This document shows, piece by piece, positions 37,635 through 46,235 of a stretch of 52,927 bases of DNA. The stretch is from an uncultured Opitutaceae bacterium. GTDB taxonomy: Bacteria > Verrucomicrobiota > Verrucomicrobiia > Opitutales > Opitutaceae. Both the position numbers and the translations under genes were made by a program. How positions within the stretch are numbered: position 1 is the first letter of the stretch; every line of letters starts with the position of its first letter. The notes below the pieces were generated by a model. The model searched no databases and had not been told where the DNA came from. It saw only the letters and a program-made list of their open reading frames with translations. The stretch is taken from positions 1-52,927 of the forward strand of contig CAIOZY010000059.1 of assembly GCA_903862935.1 (NCBI GenBank), given 5' to 3'.

Positions 37635-38495
37635 ATGAACGAACTCGTTATCTTTGAGAAAAAAAAGGTCCGTCGAGCCCGTCATGGGGAGGCGTGGTGG
37701 TTTGTTGTCGTCGATGTCGTGGCAGCACTCACCGATTCGGTCAATCCGTCGGACTACCTCAAGAAACTGCGGCGCCGCGATCCGCTTCTGAATGAAGCGT
37801 TCAAAGGGGGGGGATAGCTTGTCCCCCCCCTTGCGCTCCCATTTTCTACGGCCGGGGGCCGGCAGTTACTCCAGTGTTGGGACGTTTCAGGGGTCTTTCG
37901 CCTCGTTCAGTCCATTCCGTCACCCAAGGCCGAACCATTCAAACGCTGGCTTGCCAGGGTCGGATATGAGCGCCTTCAGGAAATCGAGAACCCCGAACTG
38001 GCCGCCCAACGGATGAAGGAGATTTACCGGCAGAAGGGCTACTCGTCCGCATGGATTGAGAAGCGTGTGCGAGGCATCGCCGTGCGTGACGAATTGACCG
38101 ACGAATGGAAAAAGCGCGGGGTCAAGGAGGACGTCGAATACTCGATTCTCACAGCAGAGATCAGCAAGGCGACCTTTGGCATGACGCCGTCACAGTATCG
38201 CGAGTATAATGCGCTCGCCGGGTCTGGCGAAAACCTGCGAGACCACATGTCCGATCTCGAGTTGATCTTCACGATGCTCGGCGAAGCGTCGACAACTGAG
38301 ATTGCTCGCAGAATTGACGCTCAGGGGTTTCCGAAGAACAAGGTGGCTGCCAGACAGGGCGGCAACATCGCGGGCAACGCTCGTCGCGAACTTGAGCGAA
38401 AAAGCGGACGGAGTGTTTCGACCCCCGAAAACTTCAAGGAACTGGCCGAAGGCGAGCGGCGCTTGCGCGATAAGCGAGCGGGCAGCAAGCAGTAA
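37635..38495 (+). pseudogene. BRO-family (phage antirepressor-like) gene interrupted by one in-frame amber codon
   Basis: The start MNELVIFEKKKVRRARHGEA and the segment VNPSDYLKKLRRRDPLLNEA form a Bro-N domain. A TAG at 37815-37817 follows EAFKGGG. In the same frame the protein continues with VPPLALPFSTAGGRQLLQCW, FRLVQSIPSPKAEPFKRWLA, then KRVRGIAVRDELTDEWKKRG and LELIFTMLGEASTTEIAR to a stop at 38493-38495. The full reading would be about 285 codons. From memory, relatives have a Gln at the break (FKGGGQ), so a CAG-to-TAG change is likely. Everything after the stop is well preserved, so the lesion is recent, a sequencing error, or suppressed. Confidence 0.85.
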
Positions 38496-38591
38496 AGAAA
38501 GCACCAGGGGGTGCCGACGAACCAATCCCGCCATCTTGAGCGCACAAGCCAGGGGAGTAATTCGATTTTGACCGCGGCCCGGTCCCGGATA

Positions 38592-38608
38592 GGGTGCGCA
38601 GCGCACCC
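38592..38608. repeat. Perfect palindromic hairpin directly before the cysE start
   Basis: GGGTGCGC-A-GCGCACCC is an exact inverted repeat ending one base before the ATG at 38610. It occupies the place where a ribosome-binding site would be, so it could hide the start of translation, or it may be a mobile-repeat scar at the right border of the BRO/pRiA4b segment. Confidence 0.6.
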
Positions 38609-38609
38609 G

Positions 38610-39536
38610 ATGAACCACGACGAGATCAAGGCGGCCCTCCTCGCCTCCTACGAAGCCGACGGCGGCATCAACCACCTCGACGGCACGAACCTGCCGTCCC
38701 AGGAGTCGGTGAACACGCTTGCCCGCGACCTCATGCACCTGCTCTTCCCCGGCTACTTCGAGGAGACCGGCTTGGTGAAGGGTGAAGTCTCCGCGCATAT
38801 CGGGCGGCTGCTCTCCCGGGTGGAGCGCCGCATGGCCTCCGAGGTCGAGAAGTGCCTGCGGTTCTCTCCGGGGAAAGACCTTCCCGGGAGGGCGGCCGCG
38901 GTCACCGGCGAGGCCCTGGGTAAACTTCCCTCCTTGCGCCGGGTGATCCAGACCGACGTCCTGGCCGCCTACGAGGGGGATCCCGCGGCGCGAAACGTCG
39001 AGGAGATCATCCTGGCCTACCCGTGCGTCCTGGCGATCTCGCTCCAACGTGTGGCCCATGTCCTGTATGAGCTGGGGGTGCCGCTGCTGCCGCGCATGCT
39101 CACCGAGTACGCCCACGACCGCACCGGGATCGACATCCACCCGGGAGCCCAAATCGGGACCCATTTTTTCATCGACCACGGGACCGGGGTCGTGATCGGG
39201 GAGACCGCGCGCATCGGCAACCGCGTCAAGATCTACCAGGGGGTAACCCTCGGCGCCAAGTCCTTCGTGACCGACGACAAGGGTCTTCCGGTCAAGGGCA
39301 TCCAGCGCCACCCCAAGTTGGAAGACGGGGTCGTCGTCTACCCTGGCGCCACGATCCTCGGCGGGGAGACCGTGATCGGGGCCAATTGCGTGGTCGGGTC
39401 CAACGTCTGGCTGATGCAGTCGATGCCGCCCAACAGCATCGCCTATTACCAGGGCGACCAGTCCTCGATCATCCGCCCCAAGCAGAAGCGCGAGGCGTTG
39501 GTGGGCCAGGTCGGAGCCGGGGACTGGGTGATCTAG
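38610..39536 (+). CDS. cysE: Serine O-acetyltransferase (EpsC-type)
   Basis: The product has 308 residues. It makes O-acetylserine from serine and acetyl-CoA, the first step of cysteine synthesis. A helical N-terminal region (about 1-180) precedes a left-handed beta-helix of hexapeptide repeats (about 185-290) with GIDIHPGAQIG, FFIDHGTGVVIGETARIG and VKIYQGVTLGA, containing the catalytic Asp-His pairs. The long N-terminus fits EpsC-type enzymes. The start at 38610 matches the family N-terminus but sits against a palindrome. It converges on pyrD with 4 shared bases. No cysteine synthase lies beside it; cysS is elsewhere in the window at 51966. Confidence 0.92.
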   Translation: MNHDEIKAALLASYEADGGINHLDGTNLPSQESVNTLARDLMHLLFPGYFEETGLVKGEVSAHIGRLLSRVERRMASEVEKCLRFSPGKDLPGRAAAVTGEALGKLPSLRRVIQTDVLAAYEGDPAARNVEEIILAYPCVLAISLQRVAHVLYELGVPLLPRMLTEYAHDRTGIDIHPGAQIGTHFFIDHGTGVVIGETARIGNRVKIYQGVTLGAKSFVTDDKGLPVKGIQRHPKLEDGVVVYPGATILGGETVIGANCVVGSNVWLMQSMPPNSIAYYQGDQSSIIRPKQKREALVGQVGAGDWVI

Positions 39537-40594
39537 GAGTTTCCCCTTCGGTCAGCCAGGGCCCGGGCCAGGTCCCGCGCGAAAAACGGACCCCGGTAAA
39601 TGAGGCCGGTATAGACCTGTATAAGGGTCGCCCCGGCGTCCAACTTCTCGGCGGCCGACTCGGCGTCGGTGATCCCGCCCTCCCCGATGATCGGCAGCCG
39701 TCCCTCGGTGGCCCGGGCGAGGTAGCGCACAATCTCGGTCGCCCTTGCCCTGAGCGGGGCTCCGCTCAGGCCGCCCGCCTGCTCCGCGGAGGCGAAGGGC
39801 CCCGGGCGGGCCAGCGTGGTGTTGGTCGCAATCAACCCGTCGAGCCCCAGGTCGGCGACAACAGCGAGGATCCGGTCGATCTGGGGGAAGGTCAGGTCAG
39901 GGGCTATCTTCAGGAGCAGTGGCACGCGCCTGCGCCCCGGCAGGGCCGCCCGGGCCCGGTTGGCGCCCGTCAGGGCCGAGAGCAGCTCCCTGAGCGGGGC
40001 CTCCTCCTGCAGGCCCCTCAGCCCCGGGGTGTTCGGGCTGGAGACATTGACCACCAGGTAGTCGGCGTGGTCGGCCAGCAGGGCGAAGCTCGCCAGGTAG
40101 TCCTCCGGAGCCCGGGCAACGTCGACTGCCTTCGACTTGCCCAGGTTGATCCCCAGGGGGATTCGGCGCCGCCCCGGGCCCGGCTGGCGTGCGAGCCTCC
40201 GGGCCACCGCCTCAGCCCCGCCGTTATTGAATCCCATCCGGTTGATGACGGCCTCGTTGGCGGGGTACCGGAACAGGCGGGGCTTCGGGTTGCCGGGCTG
40301 GGCCCGGGCCGTCACGGTCCCGATCTCCACGTGGCCAAAACCCAGGGCCGAGGCCGCGGGCCAGGCAACGGCGTTTTTGTCAAAACCCGCAGCCAGGCCC
40401 ACGGGGTTGGGGAAAACGACCCCGAAAGCCCTCACCGGGCGCCCCCCCCCGGCCCGCGCCCAGGGTTCCATGAGGCGGCAGGCAAAAGGCATCCAGCCGA
40501 GCGCGGCCATGGCGCCCACGGCGAGCTCGTGGGCCCGCTCCGGATCCGTCCGGAACAGGGCCGGCCTGACCAGCTTTTCGTAGTACAGGGCCAT
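39533..40594 (-). CDS. pyrD: Dihydroorotate dehydrogenase, class 2 (quinone-linked)
   Basis: This 353-residue FMN enzyme of pyrimidine synthesis passes electrons to quinone. The N-terminal helical extension (MALYYEKLVRPALFRTDPER) typical of class 2 enzymes is present. Other marks are GLAAGFDKNA, NRMGFNNGG, VNVSSPNTPGLR (with the catalytic Ser of class 2), LLKIAPDL and IGEGGI. The ATG at 40594 is chosen because the family N-terminus starts there; the frame continues to 40777 with unrelated low-complexity sequence. It converges with cysE. Confidence 0.93.
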   Translation of the reverse strand: MALYYEKLVRPALFRTDPERAHELAVGAMAALGWMPFACRLMEPWARAGGGRPVRAFGVVFPNPVGLAAGFDKNAVAWPAASALGFGHVEIGTVTARAQPGNPKPRLFRYPANEAVINRMGFNNGGAEAVARRLARQPGPGRRRIPLGINLGKSKAVDVARAPEDYLASFALLADHADYLVVNVSSPNTPGLRGLQEEAPLRELLSALTGANRARAALPGRRRVPLLLKIAPDLTFPQIDRILAVVADLGLDGLIATNTTLARPGPFASAEQAGGLSGAPLRARATEIVRYLARATEGRLPIIGEGGITDAESAAEKLDAGATLIQVYTGLIYRGPFFARDLARALADRRGNS

Positions 40595-40782
40595 CGCCAC
40601 ACAGCGTGAAAAGCCCGGGCCAAAACGCAAGGATGGGAACGCTCGGGGCCCCGGACCGGGGGGGTGCGCCGGATCGTCGTCGAACCCGCTTGCAGCCAGG
40701 GCCTTAAGATGGCGCTTTTTGTGCTTGTTTTTTAAGGGCCCACTAGCACGCTGCGGCTCAAAATTTACCTGCTTCAAAATTC

Positions 40783-41553
40783 ATGGCCAAACCGACCTCA
40801 ACACTCGAATGGTGCATCGTCCGCCTCGGCGAAGACCACAACTGGTGGGTCGCTGAGACCAGCGACCCAGTCCGCTGGGACGTGGACGGTCTGAGCATCA
40901 TTGATCCCCGGCAACTCTCCCACCTGATCGAGCTCGTGGAGGCGCTGCGCGACTACGGTTTCGACCAGGACGTCTTCGAGAGCGCCTTCATCTCCTTCCG
41001 GATCGACCGCGACCTGGGCAGCGGCAAGGTGCGCTTGAAGCGAGTCAAGGAGTCGTTGTTCGAGTCCGACGAGAAGCTCTTCGCGCTTCCCGATGTGCTG
41101 GACGAGGAGAACGGACCCTACGCCGACCTGCTCGACCACCTGACGCGCTGCCGGGTCAAGCTCCTGAACGACCTGTTCGACTTCGAGGCCAAGCTGTCGG
41201 TCGACGAGGTTGAGGACGAGATCCGCGAGGACCAGAACGCCCACTTCATCGAGGGCAGGGCCTTGCATGTGTTCGAGGAGCTCGGCGCGATCCTCGACTA
41301 CATGCCCGCCGGCCACGAAACCGACGAGGAGCAGCCGGTCAAGGATGTCGTCGAGGAGGACACCGACGATCTGCCGGAGCTCGACGAGGACGAGGAGGAG
41401 AAGCTCAAAAACGACGCATCGCTCAAGTGGGACGAGGACGAGGACAGCGATGACGACGACGAGGAATCCGGGGAGGGCAAGGACAAGGAGGACTCCGACG
41501 AGGAAGGCGAGGAAGAGGAAGCCAAGCCGCGCAAGCGCACGAAGAAGAAGTGA
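40783..41553 (+). CDS. Unknown protein with a long acidic tail and basic C-terminus
   Basis: The product has 256 residues. The first 175 form a mixed alpha/beta-looking domain (starts MAKPTSTLEWCIVRLGEDHN; later LLDHLTRCRVKLLNDLFDFE and HVFEELGAILDYMPAG). The last 80 are mostly Asp and Glu with a few Ser and Lys, closing with KPRKRTKKK. No family was recognised. Acidic tails of this type occur in histone- or RNA-polymerase-binding and chaperone-like proteins, but that is only a compositional parallel. The ATG follows an AT-rich leader (about 40715-40780). It converges with the sugar operon 35 bases downstream. Confidence 0.7.
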   Translation: MAKPTSTLEWCIVRLGEDHNWWVAETSDPVRWDVDGLSIIDPRQLSHLIELVEALRDYGFDQDVFESAFISFRIDRDLGSGKVRLKRVKESLFESDEKLFALPDVLDEENGPYADLLDHLTRCRVKLLNDLFDFEAKLSVDEVEDEIREDQNAHFIEGRALHVFEELGAILDYMPAGHETDEEQPVKDVVEEDTDDLPELDEDEEEKLKNDASLKWDEDEDSDDDDEESGEGKDKEDSDEEGEEEEAKPRKRTKKK

Positions 41554-41588
41554 GGTTTCCCCGGGCGGAGGCCTCCTTGCGCTCCCGC

Positions 41589-42479
41589 TCAGTCCAGCCC
41601 GTGTCGCTCCCTGAACGTGAGTTCGGCGACCCCCGACTTGTCCAGCTGCCCCAGCCCGAGCCTCACCATCTTTTCAAACTGCTCCTGGGTCGCCCGGGCC
41701 AGCGGCAGCGAAAGGCCCGCCTCCCGGGCGAGCGCGCACGCGATCCCGCTGTCCTTGGCCGCATGGGCGGCCGAAAAAAAGCACGAGTGCTCCCGGTTCT
41801 GCATGTCCTCGCCGTCGGTCTTGAGGACCTGGGAGGCGGCCCCGGTCTGGCTGAATACCTCCCGCAATATCCCGAGGTCCAGGCCCAGCGCGGCCCCCAA
41901 CCCCAGCCCCTCCGCCAGGCCTGCGGTGTTGATATTCATCACCATGTTGACCAGGGCCTTAACCTGGGCCGCGCGGCCCGTGGGACCCACGTAGCGCAGG
42001 GCGCAGCTGAGTTTCTCCAGGATGGGCCTGACGCGCTCGAAGTCCGCAAGGGCGCCGGCGCACATCAGGTAGAGCGTTCCGTTGCGGGCCTGGGGGATCG
42101 AGGAGGCCATGCAGCCCTCCAGACTGGCCGCCCCGGCGGCCCGGCAGCGCCGCTCGACCTCGACATGGGTGGCTGGTGAGATCGTCGCGCAGTTGACGAA
42201 GACCTTGCCCCGGGCCCCGGTGAGCAGGGAGTCGCCCGCCTCCGCGAAGACCCCGAGCTGGGCCGCGTCGTCGCTGACGACCGTGAAAATGACGTCCGCG
42301 GCGGCGGTCACCGCCGCCAGGCTCCCCGGGGCGGCTGCGCCGATCTCCCGGGCAAGCTCCTCGGCGGCCACAGCCCGGGCGTCGTGGACCGCCGTGACGG
42401 CGAACCCGCAATCCCGGAGGCGCCGGGCCATGTTGGCACCCATGCGGCCGGTGCCCACGAAAGCGATGCGATCAACCAT
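41589..42479 (-). CDS. NAD(P)-dependent beta-hydroxyacid dehydrogenase (3-hydroxyisobutyrate dehydrogenase family)
   Basis: The product has 296 residues. The N-terminal Rossmann motif is IAFVGTGRMGANMARRL (about 4-20). The substrate-binding region GCMASSIPQARNGTLYLMCAG and the catalytic-lysine region AAQVKALVNMVMN are in the expected order, and the all-helical C-terminal domain is complete. The family reduces or oxidises small beta-hydroxyacids such as tartronate semialdehyde, 3-hydroxyisobutyrate or sugar acids. It is the last gene of a four-gene sugar operon, starting 5 bases after the esterase stop, so a sugar-acid intermediate is the likely substrate (inference). Confidence 0.88.
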   Translation of the reverse strand: MVDRIAFVGTGRMGANMARRLRDCGFAVTAVHDARAVAAEELAREIGAAAPGSLAAVTAAADVIFTVVSDDAAQLGVFAEAGDSLLTGARGKVFVNCATISPATHVEVERRCRAAGAASLEGCMASSIPQARNGTLYLMCAGALADFERVRPILEKLSCALRYVGPTGRAAQVKALVNMVMNINTAGLAEGLGLGAALGLDLGILREVFSQTGAASQVLKTDGEDMQNREHSCFFSAAHAAKDSGIACALAREAGLSLPLARATQEQFEKMVRLGLGQLDKSGVAELTFRERHGLD

Positions 42480-42484
42480 GGCGC

Positions 42485-43450
42485 TCAGAGTTTCTGCATG
42501 AAGTTGAACGACAGGTCGCCCTGATCCGGCAGCGCCTCGTGGTTAAAGTCGGGGTAGATGACCATCGACTTGACGCTCGTGATCTTGTTGTAGGCGGCGA
42601 ACTGGGTCGACGGCGGGCAGATGGTGTCCATCAGCCCCGTGTACATCAGGACCTCGGCCCGGATCCGGGGGGCCAGATGCTGGCAGTCGATGTAGCCGAG
42701 GCGGGTGAACGTTTCTTTGTCGCGCTCGTGCCGGGGGTCGAACCGCCTGAAGTAGATGTTGATCTCCTCGTAGGCGTCCTTCGCCAGATCCATCTCCCAC
42801 ACTCTCTGGTAGTCGCACAGGAAGGGAAACAGCGGGGCCGCGCACTTGATCCGCGGCTCAAGGGCCGCGCAGGCCAACGTCAGTCCGCCGCCCTGGGACG
42901 GCCCCATGGCCCCCACCCGCGCGGGGTCCACCTCGGGCATCCCCATCACGATCCCGGCCAGCTGCGCCGCATCGAGAAACAGCGAGCGATAGAGCAGGTT
43001 TTTCGGATCCGGGTCGTCCACGCCCCGGATGATGTGGCCCCGCAGGGTGTTGCCCTTGACCCCCCCGACGTCCTCGGAAAGTCCTCCCTGGCCGCGGCAG
43101 TCCAGGGCCGCGACCGAGTAGCCCTGGCTCACGTACGCGAGCTTCTCCTGCCAGTCGCCGCAGGCGCCCGAGTACCCGTGGAACTGCAGGACAGCAGGGT
43201 GCCGGCCCTGGGACTGCCGGGGGCGCAGGTACTTCGCGTGGACGCGGGCCCCTCCCACCCCGGTGTACCACAGGTCAAAGCACTCGGCGATCCGCGAGGA
43301 TATGGCGGTGCTCGGGCGCAGATCGACCTTCGGGTCGATCGAGCGCATCTCCTGCAGGGAGGAGTCCCAGTACGCGTCGAAGTCGGCGGGCCGCGGGTTG
43401 ATGCCGCGGTAGAGTTTGAGTTCGGACAGGGGTTTTTCGAACAGGGGCAT
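42485..43450 (-). CDS. Acetyl xylan esterase / cephalosporin-C deacetylase-family hydrolase
   Basis: This 321-residue alpha/beta hydrolase is of the AXE1 (CE7) type. The catalytic Ser is S185 in GPSQGGGL, the acid is the Asp in YTGLMDTICPPS and the base is the His in DFNHEALP. The RGQGG block and the oxyanion region FHGYSG are also present. No signal peptide is seen, as usual for CE7 enzymes, which remove acetyl groups from imported oligosaccharides inside the cell. It lies 19 bases after the isomerase gene and 5 before the dehydrogenase, so it likely deacetylates the sugar fed into this operon (inference). Confidence 0.88.
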   Translation of the reverse strand: MPLFEKPLSELKLYRGINPRPADFDAYWDSSLQEMRSIDPKVDLRPSTAISSRIAECFDLWYTGVGGARVHAKYLRPRQSQGRHPAVLQFHGYSGACGDWQEKLAYVSQGYSVAALDCRGQGGLSEDVGGVKGNTLRGHIIRGVDDPDPKNLLYRSLFLDAAQLAGIVMGMPEVDPARVGAMGPSQGGGLTLACAALEPRIKCAAPLFPFLCDYQRVWEMDLAKDAYEEINIYFRRFDPRHERDKETFTRLGYIDCQHLAPRIRAEVLMYTGLMDTICPPSTQFAAYNKITSVKSMVIYPDFNHEALPDQGDLSFNFMQKL

Positions 43451-43469
43451 GGGAATAGGGTTCGGAGAG

Positions 43470-45095
43470 TTACCAGGGCTTCCCGCGGGCGTCCGTGCCG
43501 CACAGGTTCACCTCGAGGCCCAATTCGGCCGCAAGGGCGGCCTTGGTGTAAAGAGCCAAATCGGCCTCCTTTGCGGAGTTCGCGTAGGCGACCTGCACGT
43601 GGTTGGCCTTGTGGCGGGCCATCATCTGGTCGCGGCTCACCCCGTAGAGGGCCGCGTGCATGATCGGCCACTGGCTGGTCGTCTCCTTCCAGCGCCGCTC
43701 GGTTTCCCGCCGCGGCAGGGACACCACCTTCGCCCGGCCGAGGTCCATCTTGAGCCTTCCGCCCTGGACGAAGATCCGGCTCCAGACGATCTCCCCTGGC
43801 TTGGCCACGCCCCGGACGGTGCCTCCGCCCATCCTGAAATACATCGGGGGCTGGCGCATCGAGTCAGTGCCCGCGTAGCCGTTGACGTGGTGGGCCGGCG
43901 GCGCGGCCCCGGAGATCAGGAGGACCCAGACGTAGTCGGGAACCGTGCCGCTCCGGTCCCAGTCGGCCCAGCGCAGGTCGTGCAGCGTGTTCTCCCGGGG
44001 CTGGCGCAGGGCGGCGTGCACCCGGTCGGTGAGGATCCCGTCGAGCCCGGCGCACTCGTCCACCTCGTTGAAGTGGGTGATCGGCTGGCCGTCCCGGATC
44101 ACCGCGCCCTTTGCGTCGAGGACGGGCGGGCGGTCCGAGTTGTTGAGGAGCCCCTCCGCCAGGTCCGAGGCCGGCAGCAGGTCCTTCAGGCCCTGCTGGT
44201 ACTGAATTCCGATCGCGTCGCACCCGAACTGCTCGGCAATGCGCACGGCGGCGATGTAGGTGCGGCACTGCCACAGGATCTGGTCGTCCGTCAGGTCGGT
44301 CTCCTCGTTGGAACCCAGGTTGAACCTCATCCCCTTTGCCCGGAGCCAGTCGAACGCCGCACGGGCCTCCTGCTCGCTCACCTGGGTGGCGCCGTAGTAG
44401 AGGGCCGACTGGGAGAGCCGCTCCTTGCACACCCCGGCCTGGTAGAGCAGTTCGTCGGGAATGATCGCGTTGTACATGCCCATGCACCCCTCATCGAATA
44501 CTCCGAGGATCGCCTTCCGGCGGGCGAGGCCTGCGGCGATGCGGCGCGCCACCGCAAGGGCCCGGGCCGGCACGGCGACCCCGGAAAGCGGCCTGACGTG
44601 GTCGGTCTTGTGCCGGACGGAGCCGCTCTTAAGCCACTGCGCCAGCCCCCGGGTGAAGAACTCGTCGGTAAAATCCTCGCTCCACAGGGTCGAATACCTG
44701 ACCCCCGCCTTGGTGAGCGACCCGTTGAGGTTGAGCATTCCCACCAGCCCCGGCCAGGTTCCGCTCCAATTGGCGACCGTCAGGATCGGTCCCCGGTGGC
44801 TCATGAGCCCCCCCAGGACGTGGTGGGAGTACTGCCAGACGGCCTCGGCGACGATCAGCGGCCGCTCCGGGTCGATCCGGGAGAAGATGTCCAGGCCCTC
44901 CTTCTGGGATCCGATGAAGCCGTGCCCCAGGTCCTTGTTGAAGGGGTGCGCCCGGACCAGCCTGCGGCCGAGTCTGGCGAGGGCTGCGCCGAGCGCCTTC
45001 TCCATCGCCTCCTGGGCCGGCCAGCAGACTTGGTTGGCGGACTGGCGCAGGTCGCCGCTTGCGACCAGGAGGACGTCCCGGGACGTAGTCTTCAT
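43470..45095 (-). CDS. L-fucose / L-arabinose isomerase-family protein
   Basis: The product has 541 residues starting MKTTSRDVLLVASGDLRQSA. Regions reminiscent of fucose isomerase include WSGTWPGLVGMLNLNGSL, GVFDEGCMGMYNAIIP (a metal-ligand Glu is expected here), IGIQYQQGLKDL, the mid-protein FNEVDECAGLDG and the C-terminal KANHVQVAYANS. The enzyme would convert an aldose to its ketose using a divalent metal. The exact sugar is uncertain because similarity to E. coli FucI is distant. The ATG at 45095 is chosen by family fit; upstream sequence in frame is not similar. The gene is second in the operon. Confidence 0.82.
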   Translation of the reverse strand: MKTTSRDVLLVASGDLRQSANQVCWPAQEAMEKALGAALARLGRRLVRAHPFNKDLGHGFIGSQKEGLDIFSRIDPERPLIVAEAVWQYSHHVLGGLMSHRGPILTVANWSGTWPGLVGMLNLNGSLTKAGVRYSTLWSEDFTDEFFTRGLAQWLKSGSVRHKTDHVRPLSGVAVPARALAVARRIAAGLARRKAILGVFDEGCMGMYNAIIPDELLYQAGVCKERLSQSALYYGATQVSEQEARAAFDWLRAKGMRFNLGSNEETDLTDDQILWQCRTYIAAVRIAEQFGCDAIGIQYQQGLKDLLPASDLAEGLLNNSDRPPVLDAKGAVIRDGQPITHFNEVDECAGLDGILTDRVHAALRQPRENTLHDLRWADWDRSGTVPDYVWVLLISGAAPPAHHVNGYAGTDSMRQPPMYFRMGGGTVRGVAKPGEIVWSRIFVQGGRLKMDLGRAKVVSLPRRETERRWKETTSQWPIMHAALYGVSRDQMMARHKANHVQVAYANSAKEADLALYTKAALAAELGLEVNLCGTDARGKPW

Positions 45096-45181
45096 AGTGG
45101 GGAGGGGAATTGCCTGCAGCTTGGGGGGATTGCGGTCGGGTTTCGAGGCGCAAAACAGCCCCGGCGGGCCAGACTCCGGCC

Positions 45182-46024
45182 TCAGCCCGTCTTCTTCCAG
45201 GCGCGGGCGATTTCCGAGCGCAGGGCAACCGCCTGCGGCCAGGCCGGAGGCAGACCCGTGATGTTGTAGCCGGAGCCCCCCTCGGCGTAGGGACCCATCT
45301 CCGGGCAGGCGAAGAGCGTCCGGCCCCGGTTTGCCGGAGCCGAGCGCCACAGCCGGAGCAAGGCCTCGACGAAGACCAGATAGGACTTGGCCTCGGGCGT
45401 GAGGGCGCCCCGGTGCGTCACAGGGACCTGGCAGTGGTGCCCGTTGAACGGGCGCAGGTGGACCTGCTCGGAATTTTGGACCAAGTCCGGGTGGTCGAGC
45501 AGCCGCTCGGCGTAGTGGGGCGGCTTGAGGGCTTTGACGACCGCAAGGTGGGAGAAGTCGAAGTTGATCTTGATCATCTGGCCGGTCGCCCGGTGATAGC
45601 GCTCGGCGATCTCGTAGGTCTTCTCCGGGGTCTCCGTGCAGCAGTCCCGGTGCACCTCGAGGGAGACCACGACGCCCCCGATCTTCTCGGCCTCGCGGAC
45701 CATCCGGATCCAGTGCCGGGTAGCCACGGCCGGGGGGGTGAAGTCGTCGTCGAGCTGCACATTGATGTGCACGGCCCCCGCCTCCTTCTGCTCCCGGATC
45801 CTCGCTGCAAATTCCGCGGGATCGCTCGAGGAGATGAATCCGAGCAGGTGCCGGAGCCCCAGCCGGTCGGCCAGGCGGCGGTGTTCCGGGGTCAATAGCC
45901 CGGCGACCCCGTCAAAGCCGGCCTCGGCCGCGGCCCGCATCTTGCGGGCCAGAGTCCACTCCCGCGTCAGGCTCGGATGCTCGCGCAGGGACCACAGGGC
46001 AGCGATGTGGGAGATTTGGGGCAT
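45182..46024 (-). CDS. Xylose-isomerase-like TIM-barrel protein (sugar phosphate isomerase/epimerase type), copy 2
   Basis: The product has 280 residues, a paralogue of the protein at 22356-23198 with the same length. Shared marks are LTREWTLARKM, LEVHRDCCTETPEKTYEIAE, FDFSHLAVVKAL and HLRPFNGHHCQVPV. The Glu, Asp and His at strand ends fit the metal site of xylose-isomerase-like enzymes. It heads the four-gene leftward operon with an isomerase, a deacetylase and a dehydrogenase, suggesting a sugar isomerase or epimerase or a ketose-utilising step. The reaction is unknown. Confidence 0.8.
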   Translation of the reverse strand: MPQISHIAALWSLREHPSLTREWTLARKMRAAAEAGFDGVAGLLTPEHRRLADRLGLRHLLGFISSSDPAEFAARIREQKEAGAVHINVQLDDDFTPPAVATRHWIRMVREAEKIGGVVVSLEVHRDCCTETPEKTYEIAERYHRATGQMIKINFDFSHLAVVKALKPPHYAERLLDHPDLVQNSEQVHLRPFNGHHCQVPVTHRGALTPEAKSYLVFVEALLRLWRSAPANRGRTLFACPEMGPYAEGGSGYNITGLPPAWPQAVALRSEIARAWKKTG

Positions 46025-46235
46025 GGCCTTGTTGGTGGCACCTGCGCGGCCCGATTCAAACCCAAAGTCGCCCGGTCCCTAGGTCCGAGGGGGGCCCGGT
46101 TTTCAGAGGAAGCCCAAAAATCCGTAACGGATCTCATACATCTTGTACCGATTACGCTGAGCTCGAACAGCCGAGCCCACAAACCGAAACCCCACCATCG
46201 CCGGAATCTCGGGCAGACTGGACTTCACGGGCAGT
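46025..46235. other. Intergenic region between the AbiEii toxin remnant and the sugar operon
   Basis: This is 211 bases without a convincing gene. It must contain the leftward promoter of the sugar operon. A short exact palindrome, ATCCGT-A-ACGGAT, lies at about 46119-46131, but no clear -35/-10 pair was recognised. Confidence 0.3.

Noticed and set aside
40699-40741. GGGCCTTAA / TTAAGGGCCC inverted repeat between pyrD and the acidic-tail gene
   Set aside because: The loop is about 24 bases and one arm has an extra base. It may be regulatory but is too weak to call.
40595-40777. N-terminal extension of PyrD
   Set aside because: The class 2 helical N-terminus starts at 40594, and the extra residues are basic low-complexity sequence next to the divergent start.
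43416-45269. 617-codon + strand frame opposite the fucose-isomerase-like gene
   Set aside because: Its composition is rich in Arg, Gly, Val and Pro with no motifs; the minus-strand gene is convincing.
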